From the NCBI GenBank assembly GCA_964017155.1, contig OZ024867.1:19838989-19902988 (forward strand): 64,000 nucleotides of DNA, read 5' to 3'. Positions 20,949 to 33,415 of the stretch are shown piece after piece; position 1 is the first letter of the stretch; each line of letters begins with the position of its first letter. Below the pieces are notes generated by a model. The model did no database searches. It had not been told where the DNA came from and saw only the letters and a program-made list of their open reading frames with translations. This stretch comes from Oasisia sp. SBJ-2009. Taxonomy: Eukaryota > Annelida > Polychaeta > Sabellida > Siboglinidae. The position numbers and the translations under genes are program-made.

Positions 20949-23900
20949 GGGTCATTTCACGGTAACCGGGCTAAATGGTGTCCCGGCTCTTTTGTATAGA
21001 AATATTTGACAAAGAAATCTCGTAAAACTATATTTCTTATATGTGGCGCTTTATACACTATTGTTCTTCATTTATAATGTAATAATGGCATTCTAAGTCG
21101 TTATTCTAGTTATTTATCGTTATATCTCCCAGTCTACCTCATCGAAAAGTGGCTGTCCCCATCGCCTGGTCGTCAATTTGCACGTTATTATAAAGGTGTA
21201 ATAATTCCACATTAAATAATAAATATATTGCGTAAGGTTCTCATTGCGACGCCTCTCTTCATATTTGTCCAAAAAGCAGCATTATTTATTAGATTTTTTG
21301 AGTAGTCGATGATTTTCAACATAAAAATATATGTCCCCTGGTTCCATGTCATCTACGTCACGACAACTTTGATGCCACCCCTGTCCAGAGTCGGAAGAAC
21401 TACCACATCCACGTGGAATCACAATTACGTTACCGCCATATATGCATATTGGAAACAACTCCAAAACCGTTTTTGCTGCGATTTACGCGAGATATTCAAC
21501 ATTTCAGGGCAGGAGTCAGGTAAGTAGGTTTATTCCATGTCATCTACGAACAGTCCGCACCGCGTGCTATACAGGTCAGACAAACAGAATTATTGATAAT
21601 CACGTGGTAAGTGGTGTCAATCAACTCAATCAGAAATTGCATACGCTAGTTAAGCCAACGACAGACATGATATTGGCCATGACTCGCAAGGCACGTCATC
21701 TACGTCACAATCATCTACGTCACATATTTGTCGTGACGGAGATGACATGGAGGGTGACGTAGATGACAAACGTAGTTGTAATTAAGATAAAACGGTGACA
21801 GGATTAGCTGAAATTGGATAATTATCATCTTTGATAAATTAAGTTAATATCTGATGATATTTTCCATTTTCAGACATTGACATAACTGCTGTTGAACGTT
21901 ACAAAAGAATCTAAACAAGCGAACCAGGCTGGCCATGAAGAATTTATTTAGAAAGAAAGAAAATGCCGAAGAAACCAGTAGGCCTATATACACATAAGTT
22001 GCAGACAACAAGCAAACTTGCGTGCAGCATCAAATTAGGTGCAGTTGGAGAAGCAACCAAATGTCTTCGCGTAGTCGTCAAGCGAAATTCCTTCGCTCAC
22101 CAAGCAGCTTCATTGAACAGCCTCAACCCCACAACCCCGTGAACGTGGTCGAAACAATGCTCTGCAAGACCGAGCAAAGGCGTACAAACGGATTGGCAAA
22201 CTGACAGAAAGTCGAGCCGCCTGAAGGAGACCATCTCAACGCTACAAGAAGCGCTATAAAGGGGTTGACATGGAAGCTACATAGCAACGGCCTTTATCAG
22301 ACAAAGAACAACAGATTCATGAATGCATCAACGCGAAACACGAAAATGTCTTCAGAGGCTTCCGTTTCATAATGCCCTTGCAAAGGAGCTGGGGTCGAAA
22401 TATCATAGTAACTGCTGCTATACTAATCAGTTCATCAAGAGACTGACTACGGGAAAGACATTGCAGAAGCATCGACTGCTGTATTATAGACGACTCGCAT
22501 TCGCCTGTTAATCGGAAAAAGGGCACGAAGTAAACGCCATTTTAAAGCATCTCAGGTGAACAACAAGTGCATAGGTTAACCGTAGATTCTACTAGCGTAA
22601 CAACTACAGTTACATCACACATAGCAAGCAAGATACCGTCACATAAATGAAACAACTTGAGGAAAAAGAACCGTTTGCTCTCGGACACCATGATGATATC
22701 ATATGCAAAATTGCACTAGGCCCCCCATGAGCACAATGACATTTGCATGGGCTACGGCAAACACTGAAGACGACCGCAACACGTATATGTACAGTGACAC
22801 AATAGCGTGGAGATGATGGAAGAGACACTTTACTGAGAACATATAATCATCATCAGCGGTCCATCGAAATAAGAATTGCGTCTTTCAGACGTCTGTCATG
22901 TGTATCCTGAGGTGACTCCAGAGCCCGATTATTGATCTGCAGATCTTGTTGCAGTGTTGGCAGGAGGTGTCAGGTGGAAGGGAGACGTGATAATATTTGG
23001 ACATCTCCCTTGTCATTTCTCTTCTGCTGTTTCTCAACCTCGTGAAGAAAATGATGTTTCAAGTGTGGCAGTTGCCTCGCATATGCTACGGCGGCTAAAT
23101 GAATGGTCCTCAGGGTTTTCTTCCCAAGTAAATTTGGCTTTTCTTCATGTAATGTTTAGCAGTCCATTAGAATCGTTTTCTCTGGCTGTAACCACTTGTT
23201 CTCATGCCACGTGTTAGCATGTGTTAAACAATACTTATCGGGGAAGGCGGCTATCCGACATTCTATCACAGCGGCCAGTCCGCAGCTGAATTGGTTCTGC
23301 ATTATCATTGCCTCAATACTATAGTTGTGTTGGCTTCCAAGAAGACACTGGCGTTGGGGCGGTGATCTTCCCATAGGATACAAAAAATCTGTCTGAGACA
23401 ACTTTGGTGGACAGTCTTTATGGTCTTCAGATGACATCGATATGTAACCCACCCCTCGCTCATGTAGAGTGATAGTACAAACGGCTTTATAGAACATCAC
23501 CTTTGTGTCTTCCATGAGGTTGTGGGTGACTCGGTTACGCAGACCATGAAGGATGTGATGGTACAGGATATTACGATGCTGAATTTCTGCTTCGATAGTT
23601 GACTTCTGGGATAGATGACTCCCCAATTAAGTAAGGGAAATGTTCAACAATGTCTAGGGTTGTTCCATATGTTTTAATGTCATGTCATTGTTGCCAGGAG
23701 CGGATTGGTAGATGATGTTGGTTTTTCTTATGTTGATGGAAAGTCATGAATATACTTTGATAAGCTAGTTTGAAGTTATTCTGCTGTGTGGGCAAGAATG
23801 TCACAGTCATCAGCATACTGAATTGTATGAGAAGAGATGAGACTATTGCGTACCCCGGACACGAACAGCAACGTCATAAGCTGTGACCAGTTGGTAGCCT

Positions 23901-24831
23901 AAGAAAATGCATGGGTCAAAACGGATTTAGAAGACAACTCAGTAAAACGCATGAAGATGCGCATGTAGGAATCTTGCATGACTAAAAGAAAAACAACTTC
24001 TACACGAAATTTGGAAGCTGAAACCATGCCTAACAACCAATACATTCAACACTAGCCTGAACTACGCCATTCTGCGTGGTCTTGGGGAGAATCTCTAGGA
24101 AGACAATGTGGGCAATCTACCGAAGTCAAAACCGTCCACTTTGGCGGATTGCACAAGCATGCGTTTTGCACCCAGGAATCAACGAATAGTTGCAGTATCA
24201 CTTTGTTAATCCGAGTCATCAACATAGATATGTCATCTACGTCACGGCGTGTCACCTACGTCACGACAAGTCATCTACGTCACGGCGTATATTTTATTTA
24301 ATATCTCGAAACTTAACTAACTGATCTAATGAATACACACCGGTTCATACAGAAAATCGACTCGTTTTCCTTCATGAATAAACCTACAGCAACATGAGGT
24401 GTATATAAGTCTCAAAACAATAACTGACTACTTCTGATTTTCGCCCATGTCAGATATATGAGACACTAGGCGCTTCGAGAGGTTCAATGGTATTCGGCTG
24501 TGTAACAAGAGCCGAATAATCACTGAACACAACTTTTGCAACAGTACGTAAATAAAGTGGGACACAAATTATAAGAAAATATGTTTAGAAAAGGAGTAAT
24601 AAATGGACATCAATCTGGAAATATTTTTGTGACGTAGATGACATTCATTCATGACGTCATGCTAATAAAATAAAAAATAAATAGGAAACGATGCCAAAGG
24701 TCACTGCTGCTTATTGGATTAGTCACTCACTATATTAAGCTTCCTAACTAACGCTGAAAATGCGATAAATATTATGGTCGAAAATATTTTTTTACTCTGG
24801 ACGAAATATGCCTGTTACCGTGAAATGACCC
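20949..24831. mobile_element. 3.9-kb DNA-transposon-like element with terminal inverted repeats
   Basis: The left end at 20949 reads GGGTCATTTCACGGTAAC, and the right end at 24814-24831 is its exact reverse complement (18 bp). TCTT flanks both ends (20945-20948 and 24832-24835), a possible 4-bp target duplication. The interior carries TCATCTACGTCAC words in subterminal clusters at 21350, 21540, 21695-21765, 24235-24285 and 24635, in both orientations. This arrangement fits transposase-binding subterminal repeats. A 5'-GGG end with a 4-bp duplication recalls the Sola superfamily, but I see no intact transposase. The reading frames near 22020-22500 are fragmented. A LINE remnant is nested at 22898-23830. 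Confidence 0.6.
22840..23890 (-). pseudogene. Decayed non-LTR retrotransposon reverse-transcriptase remnant
   Basis: On the minus strand the usual order of RT landmarks is kept. First comes an FSMLMT/QYADDCDILAHT block with the YADD catalytic box (about 23800-23822). Then a segment resembling LGSHLSQKGTIEAEIQHR, and TKVMFYKAVCTITL (about 23480-23625). Last is a C-terminal C2H2 finger, CQHCNKICRSIIGLWSHLRI followed by H (22898-22962). Several stops and frameshifts separate the blocks, so it is inactive. The layout matches LINE ORF2 proteins that end in a single zinc finger. It lies inside the TIR element. Confidence 0.7.
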
Positions 24832-25110
24832 TCTTGTCAAAACATCACATAGACGGTATTGTTGCAATGTTAGATGTCTCGGATGTTGACAACGTATGTG
24901 TGTAGGAGCAGCCAGTTTGCCTTGAAACGGGAATTGATCGATGGTTCCCCTCATCAGATGCAATCTGCCTTACAAGGTCACTTTGGGTTTGCTGAAGGGT
25001 TGGCCATATAAGAAGTGGATTACATACATACAATTTACAAGAACAATTTCTACCACTCCACTGGTATGGGGATTAGCAGCAACAGGCAAAAATGTATTGT
25101 GAACAGCTCA
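24832..25110. other. No gene recognised
   Basis: Short unique stretch between the TIR element and a CA array. Confidence 0.4.
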
Positions 25111-25117
25111 AAATCAT

Positions 25118-25220
25118 ATAAACACACAAACACACATACAAAAACACCCACATATACATACACACGCACGCACGCACACGCACACACGCACGCACGCACG
25201 CACACGCACACAGACACACG
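25118..25220. repeat. CA/GCAC microsatellite
   Basis: CACACAAACACACATACA-type sequence followed by (CGCA)n. Downstream, GGGATGG and GTAAGGGATGG words repeat four times at about 25230-25270. Confidence 0.95.
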
Positions 25221-25270
25221 TATTGATGGTAAGGGATGGGAAGGTATAGTAAGGGATGGTAAGGGATGGC

Positions 25271-25663
25271 TACCGAACTTCCAACCCATTTCGGGAAGGA
25301 GGAGATGTGATTTCCCAGTGCTTCAACAGTGAAAGGAGTTTACTCTCCTCCCGACCATAGGAGCCAGAATACTTTATAGTTGGAGCCGGAATACTTAATA
25401 TCTGTTATATACACAGGTTACAGGGGCGGGTCGACTATTTGAAATTATGCCATGAAAGTATTGTTTACGTTTACACATTTATTGTTTACATATTGTCTAT
25501 GTAGGTATTAGTAGATGCTTAACAAACTGCTGAATATTTAAAAGGAACTGCTTAGCTATAGACATGTAGTAGTTAAATTAGCCAATTCTCCTGTAATAGT
25601 CTCTATGATAAAACGTTAATAAAACTCGCAACATTGCATTATACATACATTTCTGTACCGCCT
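25271..25663. other. No gene recognised
   Basis: Unique AT-rich sequence. Confidence 0.4.
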
Positions 25664-25795
25664 CTATACCTTTGCCACTGAATCAAAACCAAAGAGCGAA
25701 ATAGAAAAAAAAGTTTTATTTTCACAACCCTATACCTTTGCCACTGAATCAAAACCAAAGAGCGAAATAGAAAAAAAAGTTTTATTTTCACAACC
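25664..25795 (+). repeat. Perfect 66-bp tandem duplication
   Basis: Two identical 66-bp copies begin CTATACCTTTGCCACTGAAT at 25664 and 25730. Identity implies a recent event or an assembly collapse/expansion artefact. Confidence 0.95.
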
Positions 25796-27457
25796 CTATT
25801 CATAATCACGACACCTACTGACTCAGTAGTGGCTAGGCCTAGTGAGTCATATTCAACCAATAAATCAATATGTTTATTTTACAGTCACAGTCCCACAGTC
25901 ACAGAGAGCAAATCAATGAACGTCTGTAAACATGTAACAAAGTTAAAAACGAGGCAAACCGGTTTTTGAGAAGTATAAACACTTCACTGCGCCATAATCC
26001 GTGATGGTGTATACACAACCGTGACGGGGCTAGTGTCTTTTCTTGATGATACAATTTTGGGTATTTGGTCTTGTTAATCTGGTAAAATTATAGGTACTTG
26101 ACTACTTCACTCTAGTCTAAGTCTAACCAGTTTCAAAGTATAAATTGCTAATATCATTATATGCTAGTACTAGACCTAGTAGGCCATGATGATGATACGG
26201 CTACGACTACGTAAAATTATGTCGCCACTTACACCTCGCACAATTTCTAAATTTCTGGCTTTGCTTTCCATCCCCCACGATTGACATTACCTTCCCATGC
26301 TTCTAATATTTTCCTATCAAAAAGGAATCCATATAACTTAAATGTATTGCTGTTATTGGAGCATCCCCAAGCAGAACAGCAAGCCATTATATGCTATACT
26401 GCTGGAAGACGCTATAAATTAGACCGAAAATTGCGTCCACATTTATCGACCAATCAAAAATCGGTACGTCAATGGCCAAACTCTATCTATCTAAGGTATA
26501 ACCAATTCTGACCTAAGCTGAATCACTGATTTTACTCCAACCGACGCCATTTTGTAAACTGTCTGCTCTTGTACGGACGGAATCAAGTTGTTTGTAGTAT
26601 TTACTACACATTTAAACTACATGACTGATGTTGCTGACAAATTGTCCATATGGAATACTAACCGGTTTATTAAAACGATAGTTAAACAATTTGTATAAAA
26701 CGTATCTCTTGTGACATTTGTATGCGATTATTGTTCATCCCATGGCATAGTTACTGGTTTCATCCAGGTGAGATCGCTGATGAATTTGCAAAATGGTTCC
26801 TCCGCTGCCAATGTGCCCCTATTGCTAATTCCAGTAACTCCGGGGTTACTGTGCTTCAAGTTCACCGACATCGCGAAGATTGCGATAGCAGGTAACGCAG
26901 TTGTACAAGACACTGCCGAATACTCCCTGCAGTTATTTCACGTAATATTATTTGTTTACTATATTATTATTTAAATGTTTTAACTTTCAGTATATTATAC
27001 TAGTATTTATTTGAATTACTATTTAATATCATTAGTATTATTTATTTATTTGGATAAATGTATTCTATGTACATATGCATTTTCTATTTTAATGTTTAAA
27101 ACGTTTAGTGCAGCGCTGTAAGTCCTTGTAATGCGCCTCCGAATGGCCTACACTTGCTAGAGTTATTGCGTACATAAACTTTGTATTATTATAAATCTGC
27201 ACCTATAATCTATGGTTATAGTCTCGTGAATCCAGGAGCCTGCTCAACTTCTAAAGAGCACCCAAATTCCTCTCACTACTAGCAATTGTGTGACAAGACG
27301 TATTAAAATGATGACAGGGATTAAATTCAAGTACTTGCTTAGACATACAGTTATAATGTACACAAACATGTCATTTTGAAGGCCATTGTTCATTATTCAA
27401 ATGGGTACTATAATATGTATCATTGTAAACTAAAATAAAAAACTATTACAGAAGCAG

Positions 27458-27460
<3 letters not shown>
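25796..27460. other. No gene recognised
   Basis: A short segment at about 25988-26025 is shared with about 10000-10040. The ORFs at 26281-26511 and 26711-26974 lack recognisable domains. Otherwise unique. Confidence 0.4.

Positions 27461-27462
<2 letters not shown>

Positions 27463-27536
<74 letters not shown>
27463..27536. repeat. (TA)n microsatellite
   Basis: Uninterrupted TA dinucleotides. The upstream word ATTACAGAAGCAG also occurs upstream of dispersed repeat C at 8945. Confidence 0.97.
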
Positions 27537-27537
<1 letters not shown>

Positions 27538-27812
27538 CTATGTTGCCCCTGCTAGCTTACTATGTACCAGCTTAGTGTTTATTTATATATGTGACAACGA
27601 CAGGGCTTTCCTATTTCTCACACTTGAAGTTGTTCTTAGTCACCTCCAACAAAGCATGGATGCAAAGGTTGGTCTCGCTAGAACTGGCTGTATCACTAAC
27701 AAGTATGATCATGGCAAGCATCCAAAAGAGGAAATAATTGCTTTAAAAAACATGATTTGTTCACATTAACGCACAGCTATAATTATATGTGCGCTGTTTT
27801 AGTGAAATCGGT

Positions 27813-27850
27813 ATGCTATTTAAATAGCATTGACAAGATGGCGCTACTGC
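27813..27850. promoter_or_regulatory. Palindrome and YY1-like site
   Basis: ATGCTATTTAAATAGCAT (27813-27830) is a perfect 18-bp palindrome. Directly after it, ACAAGATGGCGCTACTGCG contains an AAGATGGCG YY1-type word. No exon follows, so any regulatory role is speculative. Confidence 0.25.
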
Positions 27851-27959
27851 GTGTAGTTGTCATAGACAGCCGCTGGGCGCCAGTGGTAGCCTTGGCTTCA
27901 TTCACTTTACGACGTTAAAGGTATCAGTGGTGCCTTTTTCTGTATATTGTAAATTCTTT

Positions 27960-28395
27960 GTAGTAGTAGTAGTGGTAGTGGTGGTGGTGGTGGTGGTGGT
28001 ACTGGTGGTACTGGTGGTACTGGTGGTACTGGTGGTACTGGTGGTACTGGTGGTGGTGGTACTGGTGGTGGTGGCGGTGGTGGTGGCGGTGGTGGTGGCG
28101 GTGGTGGTGGCGGTGGTGGTCGTAGCGGTAGCGGCACCGGTAGCGGCAGCGGCAGCGGCAGCGGCAGCGGCAGCGGCAGCGGCAGCGGCAGCGGCAGCGG
28201 CAGCGGCAGCGGCAGCGGCAGCGGCAGCGGCAGCGGCAGCGGCAGCGGCAGCGGCAGCGGCAGCGGCAGCGGCAGCGGCAGCGGCAGCGGCAGCGGCAGC
28301 GGCAGCGGCAGCGGCAGCGGCAGCGGCAGCGGCAGCGGCAGCGGCAGCGGCAGCGGCAGCGGCAGCAGCCGTAGCCGTAGCAGTAGCAGTAGTAG
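27960..28395 (+). repeat. GTA/GGT array and (GGCAGC)n expansion
   Basis: (GTA)n leads into GGT and (GGTGGTACT)n at 27960-28060, then GGTGGC words, then about 37 perfect GGCAGC units at 28141-28366. In one frame this encodes polyalanine, which explains a 204-codon ORF. Other frames give Gly-Ser and Arg-Gln runs. No conserved flanking protein supports coding. The stretch is the most GC-rich in the window. Confidence 0.97.
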
Positions 28396-28918
28396 TAAAA
28401 ACTTTATCTCGTGCCTTTCAATTGGTCATCGTCACCCGACACATTCTTACATACATATACATACACATAATATTCATACATGTATACCCAACAACGAGAA
28501 CGTTACTTATAGATCCAACGATCTGTATTTTAATTTTTTAAATATTACCTGTGGGTAGTCATCTTCTTTAAAAAAAAATGTAATAGCAGTTTGTTGTGAA
28601 GTGTTACAAACAATATTATTATGAATGTGGCGCTATATGAAATAAGTTATTATATCATAATAAAACTTATAATTATATAGTGATGATAATAATAATAATT
28701 AATTATTATATCATTTGTGTATATGTGTAAGATAGGTGAGATGTTTGGCGGCTGTTGGTGATCGTTTTCATGGTTAGGTCAATCCAACCCGGTCGTCTGG
28801 CATTGAGTGATTATAAATCAAATTGATTATAGATGCAAATGGTTAGTTTGTGTGAACTCTTTTAGGTGCCTTTTTTGCCCAATGTTAAACAAGACATACA
28901 GTTTCAAAAATGATTGCT
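28396..28918. other. Unique sequence with a retroposon-like tail
   Basis: GTGGCGCTATATGAAATAAG at about 28627 followed by AT-rich sequence resembles the 3' tail of SINE A and repeat D. No gene is recognised. Confidence 0.4.
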
Positions 28919-29020
28919 GTATGTATGTATGTATGTATGTATGTATGTATGTATGTATGTATGTATGTATGTATGTATGTATGTATATGTATGTATATAT
29001 ATGCATATATATATATATAG
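28919..29020. repeat. (ATGT)n microsatellite
   Basis: About 16 ATGT units grading into TA. Confidence 0.98.
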
Positions 29021-30353
<1,333 letters not shown>

Positions 30354-30355
<2 letters not shown>

Positions 30356-30548
30356 TTGTCTGGGATATTATTATTATATAAGACGATATTATATGTACTT
30401 TAATTAAAGTAAAAACTGTATTATAATAATATAATAATTAGTCAATTGTATTTCTATATATAGTAAACATTATGATAAATGTAATTATAATATATTTACA
30501 ATAAATTATCATATATAAGTATGTTTGTTATTAATGCATTCAACAGTT

Positions 30549-30554
<6 letters not shown>
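30354..30554. other. AT-rich spacer
   Basis: Nothing recognisable. Confidence 0.4.
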
Positions 30555-30608
<54 letters not shown>

Positions 30609-30616
30609 GTTATATA

Positions 30617-30665
<49 letters not shown>
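30555..30665. repeat. (TA)n array in two blocks
   Basis: Two TA runs are separated by AAATGTTATATACTG. Confidence 0.97.
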
Positions 30666-30669
<4 letters not shown>

Positions 30670-31127
30670 AATATAGTAAATTACGTTTTACCAACCTTTC
30701 ACTATACTAAATTAAAATTGTTGTAAAATGTGGTATTCATTGTAGTAACCCATTGCAAAATGTAACATTCCCCATGGTAAATTAAAATAGAGTATTTAAT
30801 AGCAGTAGTAACATATTACGCAAAAACACTGCAATATACTACAGCGAAATTTACAATAGCGAATTACAGTAAATTTATATAGTCAACCATAGTACATTTT
30901 AGAAGTGTAATATTTTTACTTAGACTATAATATACCGTCTAAGTAAGAATATAGTTTTGCCTGAGGCTTGAAATTTGAGGACAGAAGGCACGTTTTACAA
31001 GTTGTACTTATATAATTATTATTTTGATTATTATTGAATTTGAGCAACCGTACAAAAATTATGAAATTGTGAAGACTGAGCTTGTAAACCATATAATATT
31101 GTTAACCATTATAATATTGTTATATGT
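30666..31127. other. No gene recognised
   Basis: Unique, very AT-rich. TTTACTTAGACTATAATATA then CGTCTAAGTAAGAATA at about 30914-30950 is an imperfect inverted repeat. Confidence 0.4.
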
Positions 31128-31410
31128 GGGGAGCGGTGGTCACGCGGTAGAGTGCCGGACTGTCAATCGAGGGGATGGTGGTTCAATCCCATCTACCGCC
31201 GTTTTGAAACTTAGGCAATTTCGTTCACCCCATATTTGTCTGTGTCTTTCGGAAGAGACACTAAAAGCCGGTGGTCCCTTCTATCTGGTGTCTATGCCAG
31301 GGGAAGTAAAAGATCCCCCATAGTAGTGGACTCACTAATTCTCGAGGACAACTCCTGCATTAGCCCAAGTTTGGGCTATTTGGAGGAAACAACCTAAGAA
31401 CTAAGAACTA
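31128..31410 (+). mobile_element. tRNA-derived SINE, family B, copy 2
   Basis: GGAGCGGTGGTCACGCGGTA (A-box region) is followed by GACTGTCAATCGAG and GGTTCAATCCC (B box). The body matches 1265-1515 and the end is CTAAGAACTAAGAACTA. This copy is the longer at its 3' end. The ORF crossing it is not a gene. Confidence 0.88.
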
Positions 31411-32032
31411 AAAATATAGGCAGCGAAAGCGCCGAACCATAAATTCATAATATTTATATTGGCCGAACCCGTCAATGACCGAATCTAAACCTCACACACC
31501 CGTGAATGGGGTGCTGCATTGACAACGACAGCGGTGACATGACGATGCCATGGTATGTCATAAGTGATTTTTTTAACGGCGTCTATTTAACATTTCCTAG
31601 AAACCACGGTGTAGTTTGAACGGCAATACGCTCCCTATCTTTCATTTCCACCGCCTGTTTTACTCATAGACGAATCTCGTTCGTGTTGTCGTCTGCTATA
31701 ACAAAACGAGACTACTAAAGTCTTCAATGGCGGAGCAAATAGAGTTGCTTCGTGTTTACTTGTCGTACAATATTGACTGACACCTGATTACGATAGCGGC
31801 AAGGTAATATCTATTCTAATAATAGCGTGTGTACTATGTCTATAATACTACTAGGCCATCTACTGCCTATAAGTTCGGCCTAGTTACCGGACATCGCGCC
31901 GTAAATTATACATGCCCGGTGCCAGTCGTTTGAGTCAAGATTCCGTGAACTACCCTCGGCTAGCCATAGCATAGCCATAGGAATGCGATTCCAGACACAT
32001 CGCCAAATGTGGGCTTTCACAGGCTTAGCACC

Positions 32033-32039
<7 letters not shown>
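31411..32039. other. Unique sequence with a promoter/first-exon-like patch
   Basis: At 31725-31802 AATGGCGGAGCAAATAGAG opens a short frame of 17 codons that ends in TGA. About 25 bp further on is a good donor-like GCGGCAAG|GTAATA at about 31802. It could be a 5' noncoding exon with an upstream ORF, or chance. No downstream exon is recognised. Confidence 0.2.

Positions 32040-32091
<52 letters not shown>
32040..32091. repeat. (TA)n microsatellite
   Basis: TA dinucleotides, about 50 bp. Confidence 0.97.
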
Positions 32092-32094
<3 letters not shown>

Positions 32095-32401
32095 TTATTC
32101 ATCAATTTTTAGCCATTTATGTCGTCTTCATCAGTCTGAAAACCCTGTATTTGTCAATTACTGATATACAGTTTAAAACTCGATGTACACATACTACTGG
32201 ATATCCCTGTTGTACACATAATGTTGCATTGTATTTTTAATAATTATTATAATCACTTAGTCAATTTTATTTCATGACCTATTAATTTATTTATATTACC
32301 CACTTAAGTTATTTATTATTTTACTTGTACCCCATAATTGCTTTAGTTGCTTTTTAAGTATTGTACTATTTTATTTTATTTATACATATACGGACTATTT
32401 G

Positions 32402-32413
32402 TCCAAAATAAAC

Positions 32414-32458
<45 letters not shown>

Positions 32459-32462
32459 CTGC
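32402..32462 (+). repeat. AATAAA followed by (CTG)n
   Basis: TCCAAAATAAACATG runs straight into about 15 CTG units. A polyadenylation-like hexamer directly before a simple repeat looks like the 3' end of a retroelement with a CTG tail. Confidence 0.85.
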
Positions 32463-33109
32463 ATTATATATTTATTGGTTGTAATACTGTGTCACGTAGT
32501 ACACTACACTATGTGCACTCTTTTTATATGGATTTTATTGCATTTATTTAGATTTATATATATTAAGGTACGAGAATCACATAACAAGAATGATAACTGA
32601 AACAATACATATAAATAATAAAACAATAATATAATAATAAAACAAAAAGGACAATACCTACATAAAATGCACAGTATTAGCTTCAAATTTACCAACTCTG
32701 CAATACTCCAACTGGCTTCTAACAGGATCCCAATTGTTTTGAACGTGTCAATTATATAATGGTATGGGGAGATCAATGTCACAAAAAATGTAATATTTAT
32801 AAATATGCTAAGGGTTGCCATCTTCCACGTGGGGTATAAGAATAAGGGTCAGACTCCATTCATGTTAAAAAGGGTGCAGTATTTATCTCGTAATTAGGGA
32901 ATATTCCTTGTATGGATGGCTACCTTTTTTCATAAAAGTCTCAGGAAAATTTGGCAAAAGATATTAATATTGTGACACCTGATTTTATATCCTGTCATAC
33001 AAGTAATTTGACAGGAAAATATGTTTTATTCTAAAACACTCCTTCTGGCGAAAAACATCGTAACAGCATCTAGGCTTGGTGTGATTGAAACAAATGAAGA
33101 GCAGATGTC
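32463..33109. other. No gene recognised
   Basis: Unique AT-rich sequence. Confidence 0.4.
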
Positions 33110-33230
33110 GAGTCATGTGACGTAACTACATTGGGAAGTCAAGCTCAAATCACATGACTCATACATGGTCACGCTCAAATCACATGACTCATACATGGTC
33201 ACGCTCAAATCACATGACTCATACATGGTC
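33110..33230. promoter_or_regulatory. AP-1 / M-box triplet repeat with an inverted fourth copy
   Basis: Three perfect 30-bp tandem units (33141-33230) each contain TCACATGACTCA. This overlaps an M-box/E-box (TCACATGA) with an AP-1 site (TGACTCA). The inverted form GAGTCATGTGA sits at 33110-33120 and runs into TGACGTAA. The motif density is clear in sequence; the binding is inferred from known bZIP and MITF/TFE preferences. Confidence 0.5.
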
Positions 33231-33415
33231 ACGGAGAGCAGCGATAAATATCACAAGGCTGGGTGGCTTAAAGGTTGTTGTAGGTCGGCCAATGACTCTA
33301 GCTATTTCTTGATACATGATTTCACTCCTCTGCTTTGGTTTTGGATATTTATGCACCCCTTGAATTAGAGGTTCCTTTCTAAGAAGTAGTCACATGACAG
33401 TTTGTGTTACATTAA

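Noticed and set aside
23156..23626. 156-codon minus-strand gene
   Set aside because: Part of a decayed LINE RT with frameshifts, nested in a transposon.
27927..28541. 204-codon polyalanine protein
   Set aside because: Pure GGCAGC simple repeat with no conserved flanking sequence.
31128..31202. tRNA gene
   Set aside because: A and B boxes are present but the acceptor stem does not pair, and a conserved SINE body follows; the same holds for 41577 and the other SINE heads.
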